The notes beneath the pieces are model-generated. The model was not told where the DNA came from and did no database searches. It saw only the letters and a program-made list of their open reading frames with translations. The position numbers and the translations under genes were made by a program. DNA of 64,000 nt, taken from NCBI RefSeq assembly GCF_004342445.1, contig NZ_SLWW01000013.1, positions 51,328-115,327 on the forward strand, given 5' to 3'. This DNA is from Rhodovulum euryhalinum. GTDB lineage: Bacteria > Pseudomonadota > Alphaproteobacteria > Rhodobacterales > Rhodobacteraceae. Below are positions 17,804 to 27,622 of the stretch, piece after piece (position 1 is the first letter of the stretch; each line of letters starts with the position of its first letter).

Positions 17804-19084
17804 TCAGGCCCGGCGCTGCGCGTCCTCGTCGCGGGCCTGCGCACCATCCTGCTGGGCCTCGATCGCGACCTCCTGGGCGACCTCGACCGCCACCGGCGAG
17901 GCGGTGGGCAGCACCGGCGAATAGGTTCCGGTCTCGTCCACCGGCACGGGCGCGCGCTGGGTCATCCGGAAGCCGGTGAAGACGGCAAGCGACAGCATCA
18001 GGATCGCGATGAACAGAAAGAACCCCTGCGGCCCGATCAGCCCCATCATCCAGCCGGTCAACACCGGCCCGAGGATCGCGCCGACCCCGTTGATGAACAA
18101 CAGCCCCCCCGAGGCCGCGGCCATGTCGTCGCGGTCGAGATAGTCGTTGGTGTGCGCGATCAGCAGCGCATAAAGCGGGTTCGACATCCCCCCGATCACG
18201 AAGGCCGCTGCCAGCAGCGCGGCGAACCCGCCGCCCATCGCCATAGCCGCCCCCGCGGCCGCGCCCCCGGTGGCGGCCGCCGCCAGGATCAGCGTGCGCC
18301 GGTCCATCCGGTCCGACAGCCACCCGATGGGATACTGCAGGAACAGCCCGCCCAGATAGATCGTCGCGATGAACGCCGAGATCTGCGGCACGCTGAGCCC
18401 GGCATTGGTCCCGTAGACCGAGGCCATCCCGAACAGCGCCGAGAACACGCCGCCCATCAGGAACATGCCGACCGCCCCGGTGGGCGAGCTTTGCACCAGC
18501 CGGACCAGCGACATCGGCTTGGTCGTCTCGAAGGCGGGCAGCGGGCTGACCGACAGAAGGATCGGCGCGAACGAGATCGACACCAGCACCGAGGGAATGA
18601 CGAACAGCACGAATCCCGCTGGATCGGCGATCAGGATCAGGCCCTGCGCGCTGACGATCCCCGCCATCTGGGTGATCATGTAAAGCGACAGCGCCTTGCC
18701 GCGGTTCTCGTTCGTGGCGGAATTGTTCAGCCAGCTTTCCGCAGTCACATAAACGCCCGAGAAGCAGAAGCCGATCAGCACCCGGCCGATGGTCCAGGCG
18801 ACCGGATCGGCGAGCGTGGGGTAAAGGATCAGCACCGCCGAGATCAGCGAGCCGAGCGCGGCAAAGACGCGGACATGGCCGACCCGGCGGATCAGGGCCG
18901 GCGCCAGGCGTGAGCCGCCGAGGAAGCCCGCGAAATAGCCCGCCATCACGATCGACATCTCGAAGGTCGAAAACCCCTCGATGCCGCCGCGGATGCCCAG
19001 CAGCGTGCCCTGGATGCCGTTGCCGACCATCAGCAGCAGCATGCCGAGCAGAAGCGCCCATGAACTGGCGAGAACCTGGAACAT
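17804..19084 (-). CDS. MFS transporter (YcaD-like)
   Basis: A 426-residue protein with about 12 hydrophobic spans and the MFS signature of the loop between spans 2 and 3 (GYFAGFLGGSRLAPALIRRVGH), repeated in the second half as LQYPIGWLSDRMDRRTLI. It resembles the YcaD subgroup. The substrate cannot be read from sequence. The last 40 residues are an acidic, Ala/Gln-rich cytoplasmic tail. It is downstream of queA on the same strand. Confidence 0.82.
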   Translation of the reverse strand: MFQVLASSWALLLGMLLLMVGNGIQGTLLGIRGGIEGFSTFEMSIVMAGYFAGFLGGSRLAPALIRRVGHVRVFAALGSLISAVLILYPTLADPVAWTIGRVLIGFCFSGVYVTAESWLNNSATNENRGKALSLYMITQMAGIVSAQGLILIADPAGFVLFVIPSVLVSISFAPILLSVSPLPAFETTKPMSLVRLVQSSPTGAVGMFLMGGVFSALFGMASVYGTNAGLSVPQISAFIATIYLGGLFLQYPIGWLSDRMDRRTLILAAAATGGAAAGAAMAMGGGFAALLAAAFVIGGMSNPLYALLIAHTNDYLDRDDMAAASGGLLFINGVGAILGPVLTGWMMGLIGPQGFFLFIAILMLSLAVFTGFRMTQRAPVPVDETGTYSPVLPTASPVAVEVAQEVAIEAQQDGAQARDEDAQRRA

Positions 19085-19136
19085 CGGGATCGTCCTTTCG
19101 CGTGCGTGGCCCCTGTCTAGGGGAGATCGACGCGAC

Positions 19137-20225
19137 TCAAATGCCCGTCTGCGACCCCTGCGTGACCGCTTCCGGCCCCGGGATCAAGAGCGAGGCATCG
19201 CCGTATGAGAAGAAGCGGTACCTTGAATTCACCGCATGCGTGTAAATTCTTCGTGTCCGCTCGATCCCCATCAACGCCGAGACCAGCATCATCAGCGTCG
19301 AGCGCGGCAGGTGGAAATTCGTCATCAGCGCGTCGGTGATGCGGAACCGGTAGCCGGGCCGGATGAAGATGTCGGTCTCGCCCGCCCAGGGATGCAGGTG
19401 TCCAGCTTCGTCCGCCGCGCTTTCGATCAGGCGCAGCGCGGTGGTGCCCACGGGGATGATCCGCCCGCCCGCCGCCCGCGTCGCGTTGATCTCGGCCGCG
19501 GCGGCGTCCGTCACCTCGCCCCATTCGGCATGCATCCGGTGGGCCGAGATGTCGTCGGTCTTGACCGGCAGGAAGGTGCCCGCGCCGACATGCAGCGTGA
19601 CATGGGTGGAGGCCACGCCCCTCTCGCGCAACGCGGCCAGAAGCGGCTCGTCGAAATGCAGCGACGCCGTGGGCGCGGCGACGGCGCCGGGACGGGCGGC
19701 CCAGACGGTCTGGTAATCCTCGCGATCCTGCGCATCCGCGGGCCGTTTCGCGGCGATGTAGGGCGGCAGTGGCATGGCGCCGGCCGCGGCAAGGGCCGCG
19801 TCGAACGCCGCGCCGCCGAGGTTGAAGGCCAGCGTCACGTCCTCGGCACCCTTGCCGGCCACCTGCGCCCGAAGGCTGTCCGAGAACACCACCGTCTCGC
19901 CCGTCCCGAGCTTGCGCAGCGGCTTGGCCATCGCGCGCCAGCGGCCGCCGGGGGCGGGGTCCATCAGCGTCACCTCGACCCGGGCCTCGACCGGGCCCTG
20001 GGGCGTTTCGCGGCGGCGGGTGCCGGTCAGCCGCGCCGGGATCACGCGGGTGTCGTTCAGCACCAGCCGGTCGCCGGGCAGCAGCAGGCCGGGCAGGTCG
20101 CGGACATGCAGATCGCGCATCGCGTCGCCCTCGGCCACCAGCAGGCGGGCGGCCGAGCGCGGCCGCGCGGGCCGGGTGGCGATCAGGTCCTCGGGCAGGT
20201 CGAAATCGAAATCCGACAGCTTCAT
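19137..20225 (-). CDS. queA: S-adenosylmethionine:tRNA ribosyltransferase-isomerase QueA
   Basis: A 362-residue enzyme that transfers and isomerises ribose from SAM onto preQ1 in tRNA, making epoxyqueuosine. Conserved blocks are [76 protein letters not shown] and [21 protein letters not shown]. Its ATG overlaps the stop of the upstream giant gene by 4 bases (ATGA), so it is coupled to it. Confidence 0.96.
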   Translation of the reverse strand: MKLSDFDFDLPEDLIATRPARPRSAARLLVAEGDAMRDLHVRDLPGLLLPGDRLVLNDTRVIPARLTGTRRRETPQGPVEARVEVTLMDPAPGGRWRAMAKPLRKLGTGETVVFSDSLRAQVAGKGAEDVTLAFNLGGAAFDAALAAAGAMPLPPYIAAKRPADAQDREDYQTVWAARPGAVAAPTASLHFDEPLLAALRERGVASTHVTLHVGAGTFLPVKTDDISAHRMHAEWGEVTDAAAAEINATRAAGGRIIPVGTTALRLIESAADEAGHLHPWAGETDIFIRPGYRFRITDALMTNFHLPRSTLMMLVSALMGIERTRRIYTHAVNSRYRFFSYGDASLLIPGPEAVTQGSQTGI

Positions 20226-23200
20226 TCGCGCGCCCCTTCGACCGGCCGTTGCTGGACCCGCGGCGGCGGGCCGCGGAAGATTTCCCGAAACATCCCCGGT
20301 GTCAGGATCGACAGCGGATTGACCCGAACCTCGGGCGCGCGCGCGTCGCCCGCAAGGCGATAGTTGAAGCCGAACAGCCCCTCGCCCTCGCGCGTCAGTA
20401 CCGAGCCGATCGCGTTCACCAGGTAGAACGGCGAGACCACGCCCTGCATGTCGATACGCCTGGTCTGCGTGCCGTAGACCCCGGCCATCGAAAGGCCCAG
20501 CGAGGGGCCGATGGCGCTGGCCTCGGCCAGTTCGACCGCGCCCGGGAACAGCCGGAACCGCGCCTCGACATCGGTGAACAGGATGCCGTCGCCGTCCAGC
20601 AGTTCGGGAATGCCGACGACCGAGATCGCCGACAGCAGCTCGACCAGGACCGGCGTCCCGCCGACTCGGATGCCGTCGATCAGAAGCCGCCCGGCATAGC
20701 GCCCCGGCTGCCCTTCGGGCTGTAGCACCAGATCGAGCGTGCCGCCCTTGGCGCGCGCGTAAAGCCCCGCCCCCCGAAGCGCCGCACCCGCATCGGCGGC
20801 CCGCACCCGGACCCCGGTGCCCGTGCCCGACGGCGCCAGCGTGGCGACCACGGGGCCGCCCCCCTCAAGCGTCCCGGACAACTGGCCATTCAGCCCCCCC
20901 TGCCCCGAAATCTGGCCGCGGATTCCGGCCAGCGCGATCCCGTCGCTGACGATCAGCCGGTCAAGCGCAACCTCGACGGCCCCGCCGCCCGGTGCGCCGC
21001 CGGGCCCGCCGCCGGAAAACTCGGCCGCGCGCAGATCGACGGTGCCGCCGGTGATGGCGATGGCGGGCGGTCGGCCTGCGCCGCGGCCGCTGATCACCAC
21101 CGGCACATCCAGCCAGCGCCCGAGCCGCACCCGCGACAGCCGCGCCGCGTCGAGCCCGCCGCCCGCGCCAAGCGCGACCGAGCCCTCGGCCGACAGCCCC
21201 GGCGCCTCGACCAGCAGCCGCTCGATGGCAGGCGCCTCGCCCAGCCGCCCCGCCACGTCGAGCCGCCCGGTGCTGCCCGGCGCCTTGGACCAGCCCAGCC
21301 CCGGAACGCGCAGGCCAAGCCCGGCCAGATCGGAGGTGAGCGAGAACCGCGGCGGCGCGCCGCGAACCAGATCGACCGCGAACCGGCCCTGTGCCGCACC
21401 CGACAGGCTGTCCTCGGGCAGGCCGATCCCCAACCCCGCATTGAACGCCTGCGAAAGCACGATGGTACCCTCGACCCGGCTTTGCCCCTCGGTTTCGGGG
21501 CCCGGCACCATCGACCACGCACCGCGGAGCGGCACGCCGTCCAGTGTCGCCGCCCCCGAGATCGCCACCTCCTCGCGGCTGGCCCGCAGCGCGAGGCGCT
21601 GCGCGTCGATCCGGCGCCCCGGCACGAGGCTGTCAGAGCGCAGGCCGGTCAGATCGCCGGTCACCCGGTAGTCGACCTGATCGACCTTCAGCCCCCTGAC
21701 AAGAGGCAGACGCAGCCGGGTTTCCAGGCTGGCCATGCCCTCGGCCAGCCCCGTGTCCAGCCCCGCCCGCGAGGGGACGCGCAGCGGTGGAAGGTCGATC
21801 AGCGCCAGCGCCGCCGCGATGGTGCTGCGGGTGCGCAGCACGATCTCGGCCTCGGGCGGGTCAAGGACTACATCGGGCACCTGAAAGGTCGAGCCAGCAA
21901 GATCGACCTCGCCACCGCCCGGCACCGGAATCGTGCCGCCCTCGATCGACAGGGTGTAGGTCCGGCCCGAGATCGTCGAATAGCCGTGGCCGCCGCGGAT
22001 GGCGGGCATCTCGTCGAGAAAGCGCACCTCGGCGTCGCGGAATGCATGGGTCAGCCAGATCAGCGGCCGCGCGCCGGGCGGCAGCCGCAACGCCGCGCGC
22101 ACATCATACAGCGTGCCCGCGACGACGTTCTTGGCGAACCATCTGCGGGTGTTCGGCGCCACGCCCAGCGGCCAGAGCGCCAGAAGCCGCTTGTCGGCGA
22201 TCTCGGCGATCTCGGCATCGACCGAGATATCCCAGCCCTCGGGCAGCGCGCGCACCAGGCCCCGGCCGCGATAGGCCCGGCCTTCGTCCAGCAGCACCAC
22301 CTGGCCCAGAGTCGCGGTCAGCGGATCGAGCCCGAGCTTGAGGTCGAGCGCGCCACCCGTGAACACGGCCGGTTGCGCAAACATCCCCTCGGGGTCGAGC
22401 GCGACCTCGCGAAACGCAAGTTGGCCGATCAGCGTCTCGGGCCAGCCGCCTTCCATGTCGCGCAGGTCGGCATGGCCATCGGCAACCATCCGCAAGACGG
22501 CGGTGTCCAGCGCGATCTGGTCGAAATTCAGCCGTCTCCGGACGGGGTCGTAGGTGAAATAGGACTTGCCCGAGGCAAAGCCGATCGGCGTCGCCCCCCC
22601 CGCAGGCCGCAAGACGCCCGCCCCGATCTCGAGCGCGGCGCTGAGCGGCCCCAGCGTTCCCGCGGCGTCGACCTGCGTCCGGATCGCCCCCGAGATCGGC
22701 GCGTCGATCAGCGCCAGCGCGGCCAGTGCGGGCGACTGTGTGGCGATATCGGCCGAGGGCATGTCCGAGAAATTCGCCGAGAACCGCGCCGCGGGGCTGC
22801 CCTTGACCGACACGAAGTCGAAGGCAAGCTCGGCGGGAACCTCTGCCTCGCCGCGCAGCGAGAAGAACGCCCGCACCGCGACCTCGTCCGCGTTCTGGTC
22901 CAGCGTCATCAGCCCGTTCTCGACGGCCCAGGTCCGGCCCGCGCGGGCATCCTCGAAGGTCAGGCCCAGCCCCTCGACGCTAAGCCCTTCGATCGCGGCA
23001 AAGCCGGGCGCGGCGAAGGCGCGGTCTATCTCGTCCAGCAATTCGCCCAGGCTGCCGGCCGCGCTGACCGGGGCCCCGGCCCGCCCGAGCGCAAGGTCGA
23101 GCCGACCGTCCGGCGCCCGCCGCAGCGTCAGCCCGGCCCCGGTCAGCGCCACATGCGTGACGTCGACCCGCCCCGCCAGCAGCCCCGCCCCGGACAGCGT

Positions 23201-23533
23201 CGCGCCGATCTGGGGCAGCGCCGCCACCTCGCGGCCGGCGCCGTCCAGCACCACAACATCGGTGAAATGCACCTCTGGCAGGTCGTCGCGCGCGAACAGC
23301 ACGTCCATCGCGCCGATCTGCACCTCGACCGGGGCGAACTGGCTGTTCAGGCGCGCCTCGACCCGGTCGGTGACCCAGCCGGGCAGCGTCACCATCCGGC
23401 CGGTCAGCGCCAGCCCGGCCAGCCCGGCCAGCGCCACCACCAGGCCGACGCTCAACAGCAGCCAGAGGCCGAACCGCTGGTGCGGCTCGATCTCGCGGCG
23501 GTCGCTGCTTGTCCGGTCTTCCGTGTCGTTCAT
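20222..23533 (-). CDS. AsmA/YhdP-like giant envelope protein (DUF3971)
   Basis: An 1103-residue protein with a short cytoplasmic N-terminus, one transmembrane segment at about residues 22-44, and then a very long periplasmic part rich in short beta strands. The middle part has DUF3971 character ([21 protein letters not shown] segment around 470-500) and the end has an AsmA-like C-terminal region ([41 protein letters not shown]). Related proteins (YhdP, TamB) form lipid-conducting bridges between the two membranes. Start at 23533 removes 20 residues without homology. It overlaps queA by 4 bases. Confidence 0.82.
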   Translation of the reverse strand: MNDTEDRTSSDRREIEPHQRFGLWLLLSVGLVVALAGLAGLALTGRMVTLPGWVTDRVEARLNSQFAPVEVQIGAMDVLFARDDLPEVHFTDVVVLDGAGREVAALPQIGATLSGAGLLAGRVDVTHVALTGAGLTLRRAPDGRLDLALGRAGAPVSAAGSLGELLDEIDRAFAAPGFAAIEGLSVEGLGLTFEDARAGRTWAVENGLMTLDQNADEVAVRAFFSLRGEAEVPAELAFDFVSVKGSPAARFSANFSDMPSADIATQSPALAALALIDAPISGAIRTQVDAAGTLGPLSAALEIGAGVLRPAGGATPIGFASGKSYFTYDPVRRRLNFDQIALDTAVLRMVADGHADLRDMEGGWPETLIGQLAFREVALDPEGMFAQPAVFTGGALDLKLGLDPLTATLGQVVLLDEGRAYRGRGLVRALPEGWDISVDAEIAEIADKRLLALWPLGVAPNTRRWFAKNVVAGTLYDVRAALRLPPGARPLIWLTHAFRDAEVRFLDEMPAIRGGHGYSTISGRTYTLSIEGGTIPVPGGGEVDLAGSTFQVPDVVLDPPEAEIVLRTRSTIAAALALIDLPPLRVPSRAGLDTGLAEGMASLETRLRLPLVRGLKVDQVDYRVTGDLTGLRSDSLVPGRRIDAQRLALRASREEVAISGAATLDGVPLRGAWSMVPGPETEGQSRVEGTIVLSQAFNAGLGIGLPEDSLSGAAQGRFAVDLVRGAPPRFSLTSDLAGLGLRVPGLGWSKAPGSTGRLDVAGRLGEAPAIERLLVEAPGLSAEGSVALGAGGGLDAARLSRVRLGRWLDVPVVISGRGAGRPPAIAITGGTVDLRAAEFSGGGPGGAPGGGAVEVALDRLIVSDGIALAGIRGQISGQGGLNGQLSGTLEGGGPVVATLAPSGTGTGVRVRAADAGAALRGAGLYARAKGGTLDLVLQPEGQPGRYAGRLLIDGIRVGGTPVLVELLSAISVVGIPELLDGDGILFTDVEARFRLFPGAVELAEASAIGPSLGLSMAGVYGTQTRRIDMQGVVSPFYLVNAIGSVLTREGEGLFGFNYRLAGDARAPEVRVNPLSILTPGMFREIFRGPPPRVQQRPVEGARE

Positions 23534-23682
23534 CCCGACGGCCTGCCCCGCGGCGCCCTGCGGCGGATGCAGCCTCTGCTTGCCTGCCCGCACGCACCGC
23601 CTATTCTCTGCGGCGTCGCGCTACACCCTTGGCGCGTTCCTGCCAACCCGAAGGCTTGCCAATCCAGAGGATGCAACGACCC

Positions 23683-24144
23683 ATGATCGACACCGGCCAG
23701 ACCGCGCCCGATTTCACCCTGCCCCAGGACGGGGGCGCCGACGTCACGCTTTCCGCGCTGCGCCCCGCGCCCGTGGTTCTGTATTTCTATCCGAAGGATG
23801 ACACGTCGGGCTGCACGAAGGAAGCCATCGCCTTCTCGGGTCTGATGTCCGAGTTCGAGGCCGCGGGGGCCAGGGTCTTCGGCATCTCGAAGGACAGCGT
23901 CGAGAAGCACGGCAAGTTCCGCGGCAAGCACGACCTCAGCGTGCCGCTGCTGTCCGACGAGGCCGGGGATGTCTGCGAACGCTACGGCACCTGGGCCGAG
24001 AAATCCATGTACGGGAAGAAGTATTGGGGGATCGAACGGTCCACCTTCCTGATCGACGGGGCGGGCAACGTGGCGCGGGTCTGGCGCAAGGTGAAGGTGC
24101 CGGGCCATGCCGAGGACGTGCTCGAGGCGGTCAAGGCGCTCTGA
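23683..24144 (+). CDS. bcp: Thioredoxin-dependent thiol peroxidase Bcp
   Basis: A 153-residue peroxiredoxin that reduces peroxides, regenerated by thioredoxin. TAPDFTLPQDGG is at the N-terminus, the peroxidatic Cys is in PKDDTSGCTKEA, and FGISKDSVEKHGKFRGKHDL follows. The position 5 residues after the peroxidatic Cys is Ala rather than Cys, so this is not the atypical 2-Cys Bcp of E. coli; a second Cys occurs in GDVCERYG. Start at 23683; an in-frame ATG at 23671 sits right on its AGAGG and is less likely. It is divergent from the giant AsmA-like gene. Confidence 0.93.
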   Translation: MIDTGQTAPDFTLPQDGGADVTLSALRPAPVVLYFYPKDDTSGCTKEAIAFSGLMSEFEAAGARVFGISKDSVEKHGKFRGKHDLSVPLLSDEAGDVCERYGTWAEKSMYGKKYWGIERSTFLIDGAGNVARVWRKVKVPGHAEDVLEAVKAL

Positions 24145-24394
24145 TCGCAGACCTGGCCGGGCGGATGCCGCAGGCGCGGCCGGCCGGGAACTACTCTGGG
24201 GTGAAATGGATGCCGATCTGCAACTCTGGCGCGGTTGTCGGCGGATTCTTGCCCGATTTTACCCCTCGCCAGCCGCGAACTGTGCATAAAGGCTCAAAAA
24301 ACTTGCGGCATCGGCACGCGCTGGCTAGTCACGAAGGCGTCACGGCCCGGTGAGGCGTGTCTGACCGAGAACAAGGGCAGATGAGGCGAAGGCA

Positions 24395-25738
24395 TTGACG
24401 AGGCGACTTTCCCACCGCATCGACGTCGCGCTTGGGCGCTATCTTCCTGAACAGAGACTGTTCCTGCGCACCGACCACAGCACGAGGTTCCTGCGTCTTT
24501 CGCCCATGGCGCAGGCGCTCGGCCTGGCCAGTGGCGCCGGCGTGGTGGCCTGGGCGATGCTGTCCACGGCAATCCTGCTGACCAACCATGTCGGCTCGGG
24601 CAACCTGCGCGACGAGGCCCGGCGGGAACAGGCGCTCTACGATCAGCGGCTGAACGCGCTTGCCGGCGAACGCGACGCGGCGGCCGAAGAGGTTGGCGCG
24701 GCGCGCGAGCGGTTCGAGATGGCGATGGGCGAGGTCTCGCGGATGCAGTCCGAGCTGCTCGCTTCGGAAGAGCGCCGCCGCGAGCTGGAAACCGGCATGT
24801 CGGTGCTTCAGCAAAGCCTGCGCAAGACCATGGCCGAGCGCGATGCCTCGCGCGCCCGCAGCCGCACGCTTGCCGCCGAACTCGAGGGAAAGGGCCGCCA
24901 GGTGGCCGAGGGGCCGCGGGCGGCCGACGTGCAGGACACGCTGGCCTTCCTGACCGGCGCGCTCGAGGAAACCGCGGTCGAGCGTGACACGGTGGCCGCG
25001 GACGCCGCCGCCGCCTACCAACTCGCCGAGGCGCTGGCCTACGAGCAGAAGCTGGTACAGGAACGCAACGACCAGATCTTCACCTCGCTGGAAGAGGCGC
25101 TGACCGTCTCGATCACCCCGCTTGACAAGATGTTCAAGGCGGCGGGCCTGTCGACCGATCAAGTGATCAACCGGGTACGGCAGGGCTATTCCGGGGTCGG
25201 CGGTCCGCTTACGCCGCTGTCGATGTCCACCAAGGGCGACGATGTCCTGCCCTCGCCGGACGAATTGCGCGCCGCCGCGCTGGTCGAGAAGCTGGACGAG
25301 ATCAACCTCTACCGGATCGCCGCCGAGAAGCTGCCCTTCGCGCAGCCGTTGAAATCGGCCTATCGCTTCACCAGCCCCTTCGGGGTTCGCAGCCACCCCA
25401 CGAAGGGCGGCCAGCGCATGCATGAGGGCGTGGATTTCGCCGCGGGCTATGGCACGCCGATCCACGCGACCGCCGATGGCGTCGTGACCAAGGCAGGCTG
25501 GGTCTCGGGATACGGCCGGCTGGTCACGATCCGGCACGAGTTCGGGCTGGAAACCCGGTATGGCCACATGGCTCAGATCCGGGTCGAGGAAGGTCAAAGG
25601 GTCTCGCGCGGGGACCGGATCGGTGATATGGGAAATTCCGGACGGTCGACCGGCACCCATCTGCACTACGAGGTGCGCGTCGACGGGAAACCCGTGAACC
25701 CGATGACCTACATCAAGGCAGCCAGAGATGTTTTCTAA
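24395..25738 (+). CDS. M23 family murein peptidase with coiled-coil stalk
   Basis: A 447-residue, membrane-anchored LytM-type protein. One transmembrane span lies at about residues 38-63, then a coiled coil (about 70-215, heptads of Arg/Glu/Leu), and a C-terminal M23 domain. The zinc/catalytic residues are all present: H343 and D347 in HEGVDFA, and HLH (422-424) in GTHLHYEVRV. This predicts an active D,D-endopeptidase. The start is TTG, preceded by GAGGCGAAGGCA. It overlaps the bactofilin gene by 11 bases. Pairs of M23 peptidase and bactofilin control cell shape in other bacteria, and that is the likely role here. Confidence 0.9.
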   Translation: MTRRLSHRIDVALGRYLPEQRLFLRTDHSTRFLRLSPMAQALGLASGAGVVAWAMLSTAILLTNHVGSGNLRDEARREQALYDQRLNALAGERDAAAEEVGAARERFEMAMGEVSRMQSELLASEERRRELETGMSVLQQSLRKTMAERDASRARSRTLAAELEGKGRQVAEGPRAADVQDTLAFLTGALEETAVERDTVAADAAAAYQLAEALAYEQKLVQERNDQIFTSLEEALTVSITPLDKMFKAAGLSTDQVINRVRQGYSGVGGPLTPLSMSTKGDDVLPSPDELRAAALVEKLDEINLYRIAAEKLPFAQPLKSAYRFTSPFGVRSHPTKGGQRMHEGVDFAAGYGTPIHATADGVVTKAGWVSGYGRLVTIRHEFGLETRYGHMAQIRVEEGQRVSRGDRIGDMGNSGRSTGTHLHYEVRVDGKPVNPMTYIKAARDVF

Positions 25739-26291
25739 AAGCAGGATCAACGAGCCCGGCCCGAAGGCCGGCGAACCGGAAAAGGGCAAGACGGCCGAGG
25801 CGGGTATTCCACGTCCCGGTGGCGACAGCCCCATTCCCGGGGCGCCCAGGCCCAAGCCGCCCGCATCGATGCTGTCTTCGGACCTCGTGGTGACGGGCAA
25901 CCTGAAGACGACGGGCGACATCCAGGTCGAGGGCACGATCGACGGCGACATCCAGGCGCATCTGCTGACCGTGGGCGAGAACGCCACCGTCCGGGGCGAG
26001 GTGATGGCCGATGACGTGGTGATAAACGGCCGGGTGATCGGCCGGGTGCGCGGGCTGAAGGTGCGGCTGACCTCGACCGCGCGGGTCGAGGGCGACATCA
26101 TCCACAAGACCATCGCGATCGAGAGCGGCGCCCATTTCGAGGGATCGGTGCAGCGCCAGGATGATCCGCTGAATTCGGGCAAGCGCGCCGTCCCGGGCCA
26201 GGCGCCCGGCGCCGCGGCCAAGTCGGCGCATGTTCTGGGCGATGGTGCCCCGGGCGCAAAACCCGCCGAAGGCATGTCGCCCAAGGGCTGA
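25728..26291 (+). CDS. Bactofilin family cytoskeletal protein
   Basis: A 187-residue protein with the bactofilin core (about residues 47-150): a right-handed beta-helix of short repeats, SDLVVTGNLKTTGDIQVEGTIDGDIQ, LTVGENATVRGEVMADDVVINGRV, ending HFEGSV. It is flanked by Pro/Gly/Ala-rich disordered tails. Bactofilins polymerise without nucleotide and position cell-wall enzymes. The 11-base overlap with the M23 gene supports co-regulation and a shared role in localised wall remodelling. Confidence 0.93.
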   Translation: MFSKSRINEPGPKAGEPEKGKTAEAGIPRPGGDSPIPGAPRPKPPASMLSSDLVVTGNLKTTGDIQVEGTIDGDIQAHLLTVGENATVRGEVMADDVVINGRVIGRVRGLKVRLTSTARVEGDIIHKTIAIESGAHFEGSVQRQDDPLNSGKRAVPGQAPGAAAKSAHVLGDGAPGAKPAEGMSPKG

Positions 26292-26315
26292 CAAGGAAAC
26301 GCCAGGGAGGAGGCG

Positions 26316-26358
26316 GAGGGCCCCGCGCCGCATGGTCGGCCGGGGCCCTCATCTTTTC
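26316..26358 (+). terminator. Rho-independent terminator after the bactofilin gene
   Basis: A perfect 9-bp stem, GAGGGCCCC (26316-26324) with GGGGCCCTC (26342-26350), a 17-base loop and a short T-rich tail (ATCTTTTC). It lies 24 bases after the bactofilin stop and separates it from the convergent prfB. Confidence 0.75.
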
Positions 26359-26408
26359 CAGCCAGCGGGCGCTGGCCGCCTCCCCTGACCTTTCGGCGCG
26401 GTGTGCGC

Positions 26409-27536
26409 TCAGTCCTCTGCCTGGGCCTCGGCCCGGGTCTTGCCCGCGACCTTGAGCGCGAGCGTCGCTGCCATGAACTGATCCAGGTCGCCATCCAGAA
26501 CGCCGGCCGTGTCCGAGGTCTCGACCCCGGTGCGCAGGTCCTTGACCATCTGATAGGGCTGCAGCACGTAGGACCGGATCTGGTTGCCCCAGCCCGCTTC
26601 GCCCTTGGCCTCGTGCTGGGCGGTGATCTCGGCGTTCCGCTTGTCGAGTTCCATCTGGTAGAGCCGCGATTTCAGCGCCTTCATGGCGATGTCGCGGTTC
26701 TGGTGCTGGGACTTCTCGGAACTGGTCACCACGATGCCGGTGGGCATGTGGGTGATCCGGACCGCCGAATCCGTGGTGTTGACGTGCTGGCCGCCCGCGC
26801 CGGAGGACCGGTAGGTGTCGATCCGGATGTCCGAGGGGTTCACCTCGATCTCGATATTGTCGTCCACCACCGGGTAGACCCAGACCGAACTGAACGAGGT
26901 GTGCCGCCGCGCCGCGCTGTCATAGGGCGAGATCCGCACCAGCCGGTGCACGCCCGATTCCGATTTCAGCCAGCCATAGGCGTTGTGCCCCGAGATCTTG
27001 TAGGTCGCGGACTTGATCCCCGCCTCTTCGCCCGCGCTTTCCGATTGCAGCTCGACCTTGTAGCCATGCGCCTCGGCCCAGCGGACATACATCCGCGCAA
27101 GCATGTTCGCCCAATCGCAGCTTTCCGTGCCGCCCGCGCCCGCATTGACTTCGAGGAAGGTGTCGTTGGCGTCCGCCTCACCATCCAGAAGCGCCTCCAG
27201 TTCCTTCTGGGCGGCCTTCTCCCTCAGCGCCTTGAGCGCGGCCTCGGCGTCCCTGACGACATCCTTGTCGTTCTCCATTTCGCCCAGCTCGATAAGCTCG
27301 ATATTGTCTTCGAGGTCGCGCGAGATGCCCTTGTAGGTCTCGATTGCGTCGGCCAGCGCCTGACGCTCGCGCATCAGCTTCTGCGCGCGGTCGGGATCGT
27401 TCCAGAGCGCGGGATCCTCGGTCATCGCGTTGAACTCTTCCAGCCGGTGCTCGGCCGTGTCCCAGTCCAGCCGCTGCGCCAGCAGCTTCAGCGACTTGCG
27501 GATCTCCGCGACGGTGTTCTGCGCCTCTGCACGCAT
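26409..27536 (-). CDS. prfB: Peptide chain release factor 2
   Basis: A 375-residue class I release factor for UGA and UAA. The catalytic GGQ is at 248-250 ([18 protein letters not shown]). The stop-codon recognition tripeptide, SPF in E. coli RF2, reads SPY here (203-205, [16 protein letters not shown]). The N-terminal region is continuous, so there is no programmed +1 frameshift as in E. coli prfB. It is convergent with the bactofilin gene. Confidence 0.96.
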   Translation of the reverse strand: MRAEAQNTVAEIRKSLKLLAQRLDWDTAEHRLEEFNAMTEDPALWNDPDRAQKLMRERQALADAIETYKGISRDLEDNIELIELGEMENDKDVVRDAEAALKALREKAAQKELEALLDGEADANDTFLEVNAGAGGTESCDWANMLARMYVRWAEAHGYKVELQSESAGEEAGIKSATYKISGHNAYGWLKSESGVHRLVRISPYDSAARRHTSFSSVWVYPVVDDNIEIEVNPSDIRIDTYRSSGAGGQHVNTTDSAVRITHMPTGIVVTSSEKSQHQNRDIAMKALKSRLYQMELDKRNAEITAQHEAKGEAGWGNQIRSYVLQPYQMVKDLRTGVETSDTAGVLDGDLDQFMAATLALKVAGKTRAEAQAED

Positions 27537-27622
27537 GGAAACAGTACCCTTTCCCGGTCTCGTCCGACGGTGTCAGTTGGGGGTGATAGCCCGCCCGGCG
27601 AGGACGGGCAAGCGGCCAGCCC

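Noticed and set aside
21482..23686. A 734-codon open frame on the + strand
   Set aside because: Antisense to the AsmA/YhdP-like gene and compositionally a shadow.
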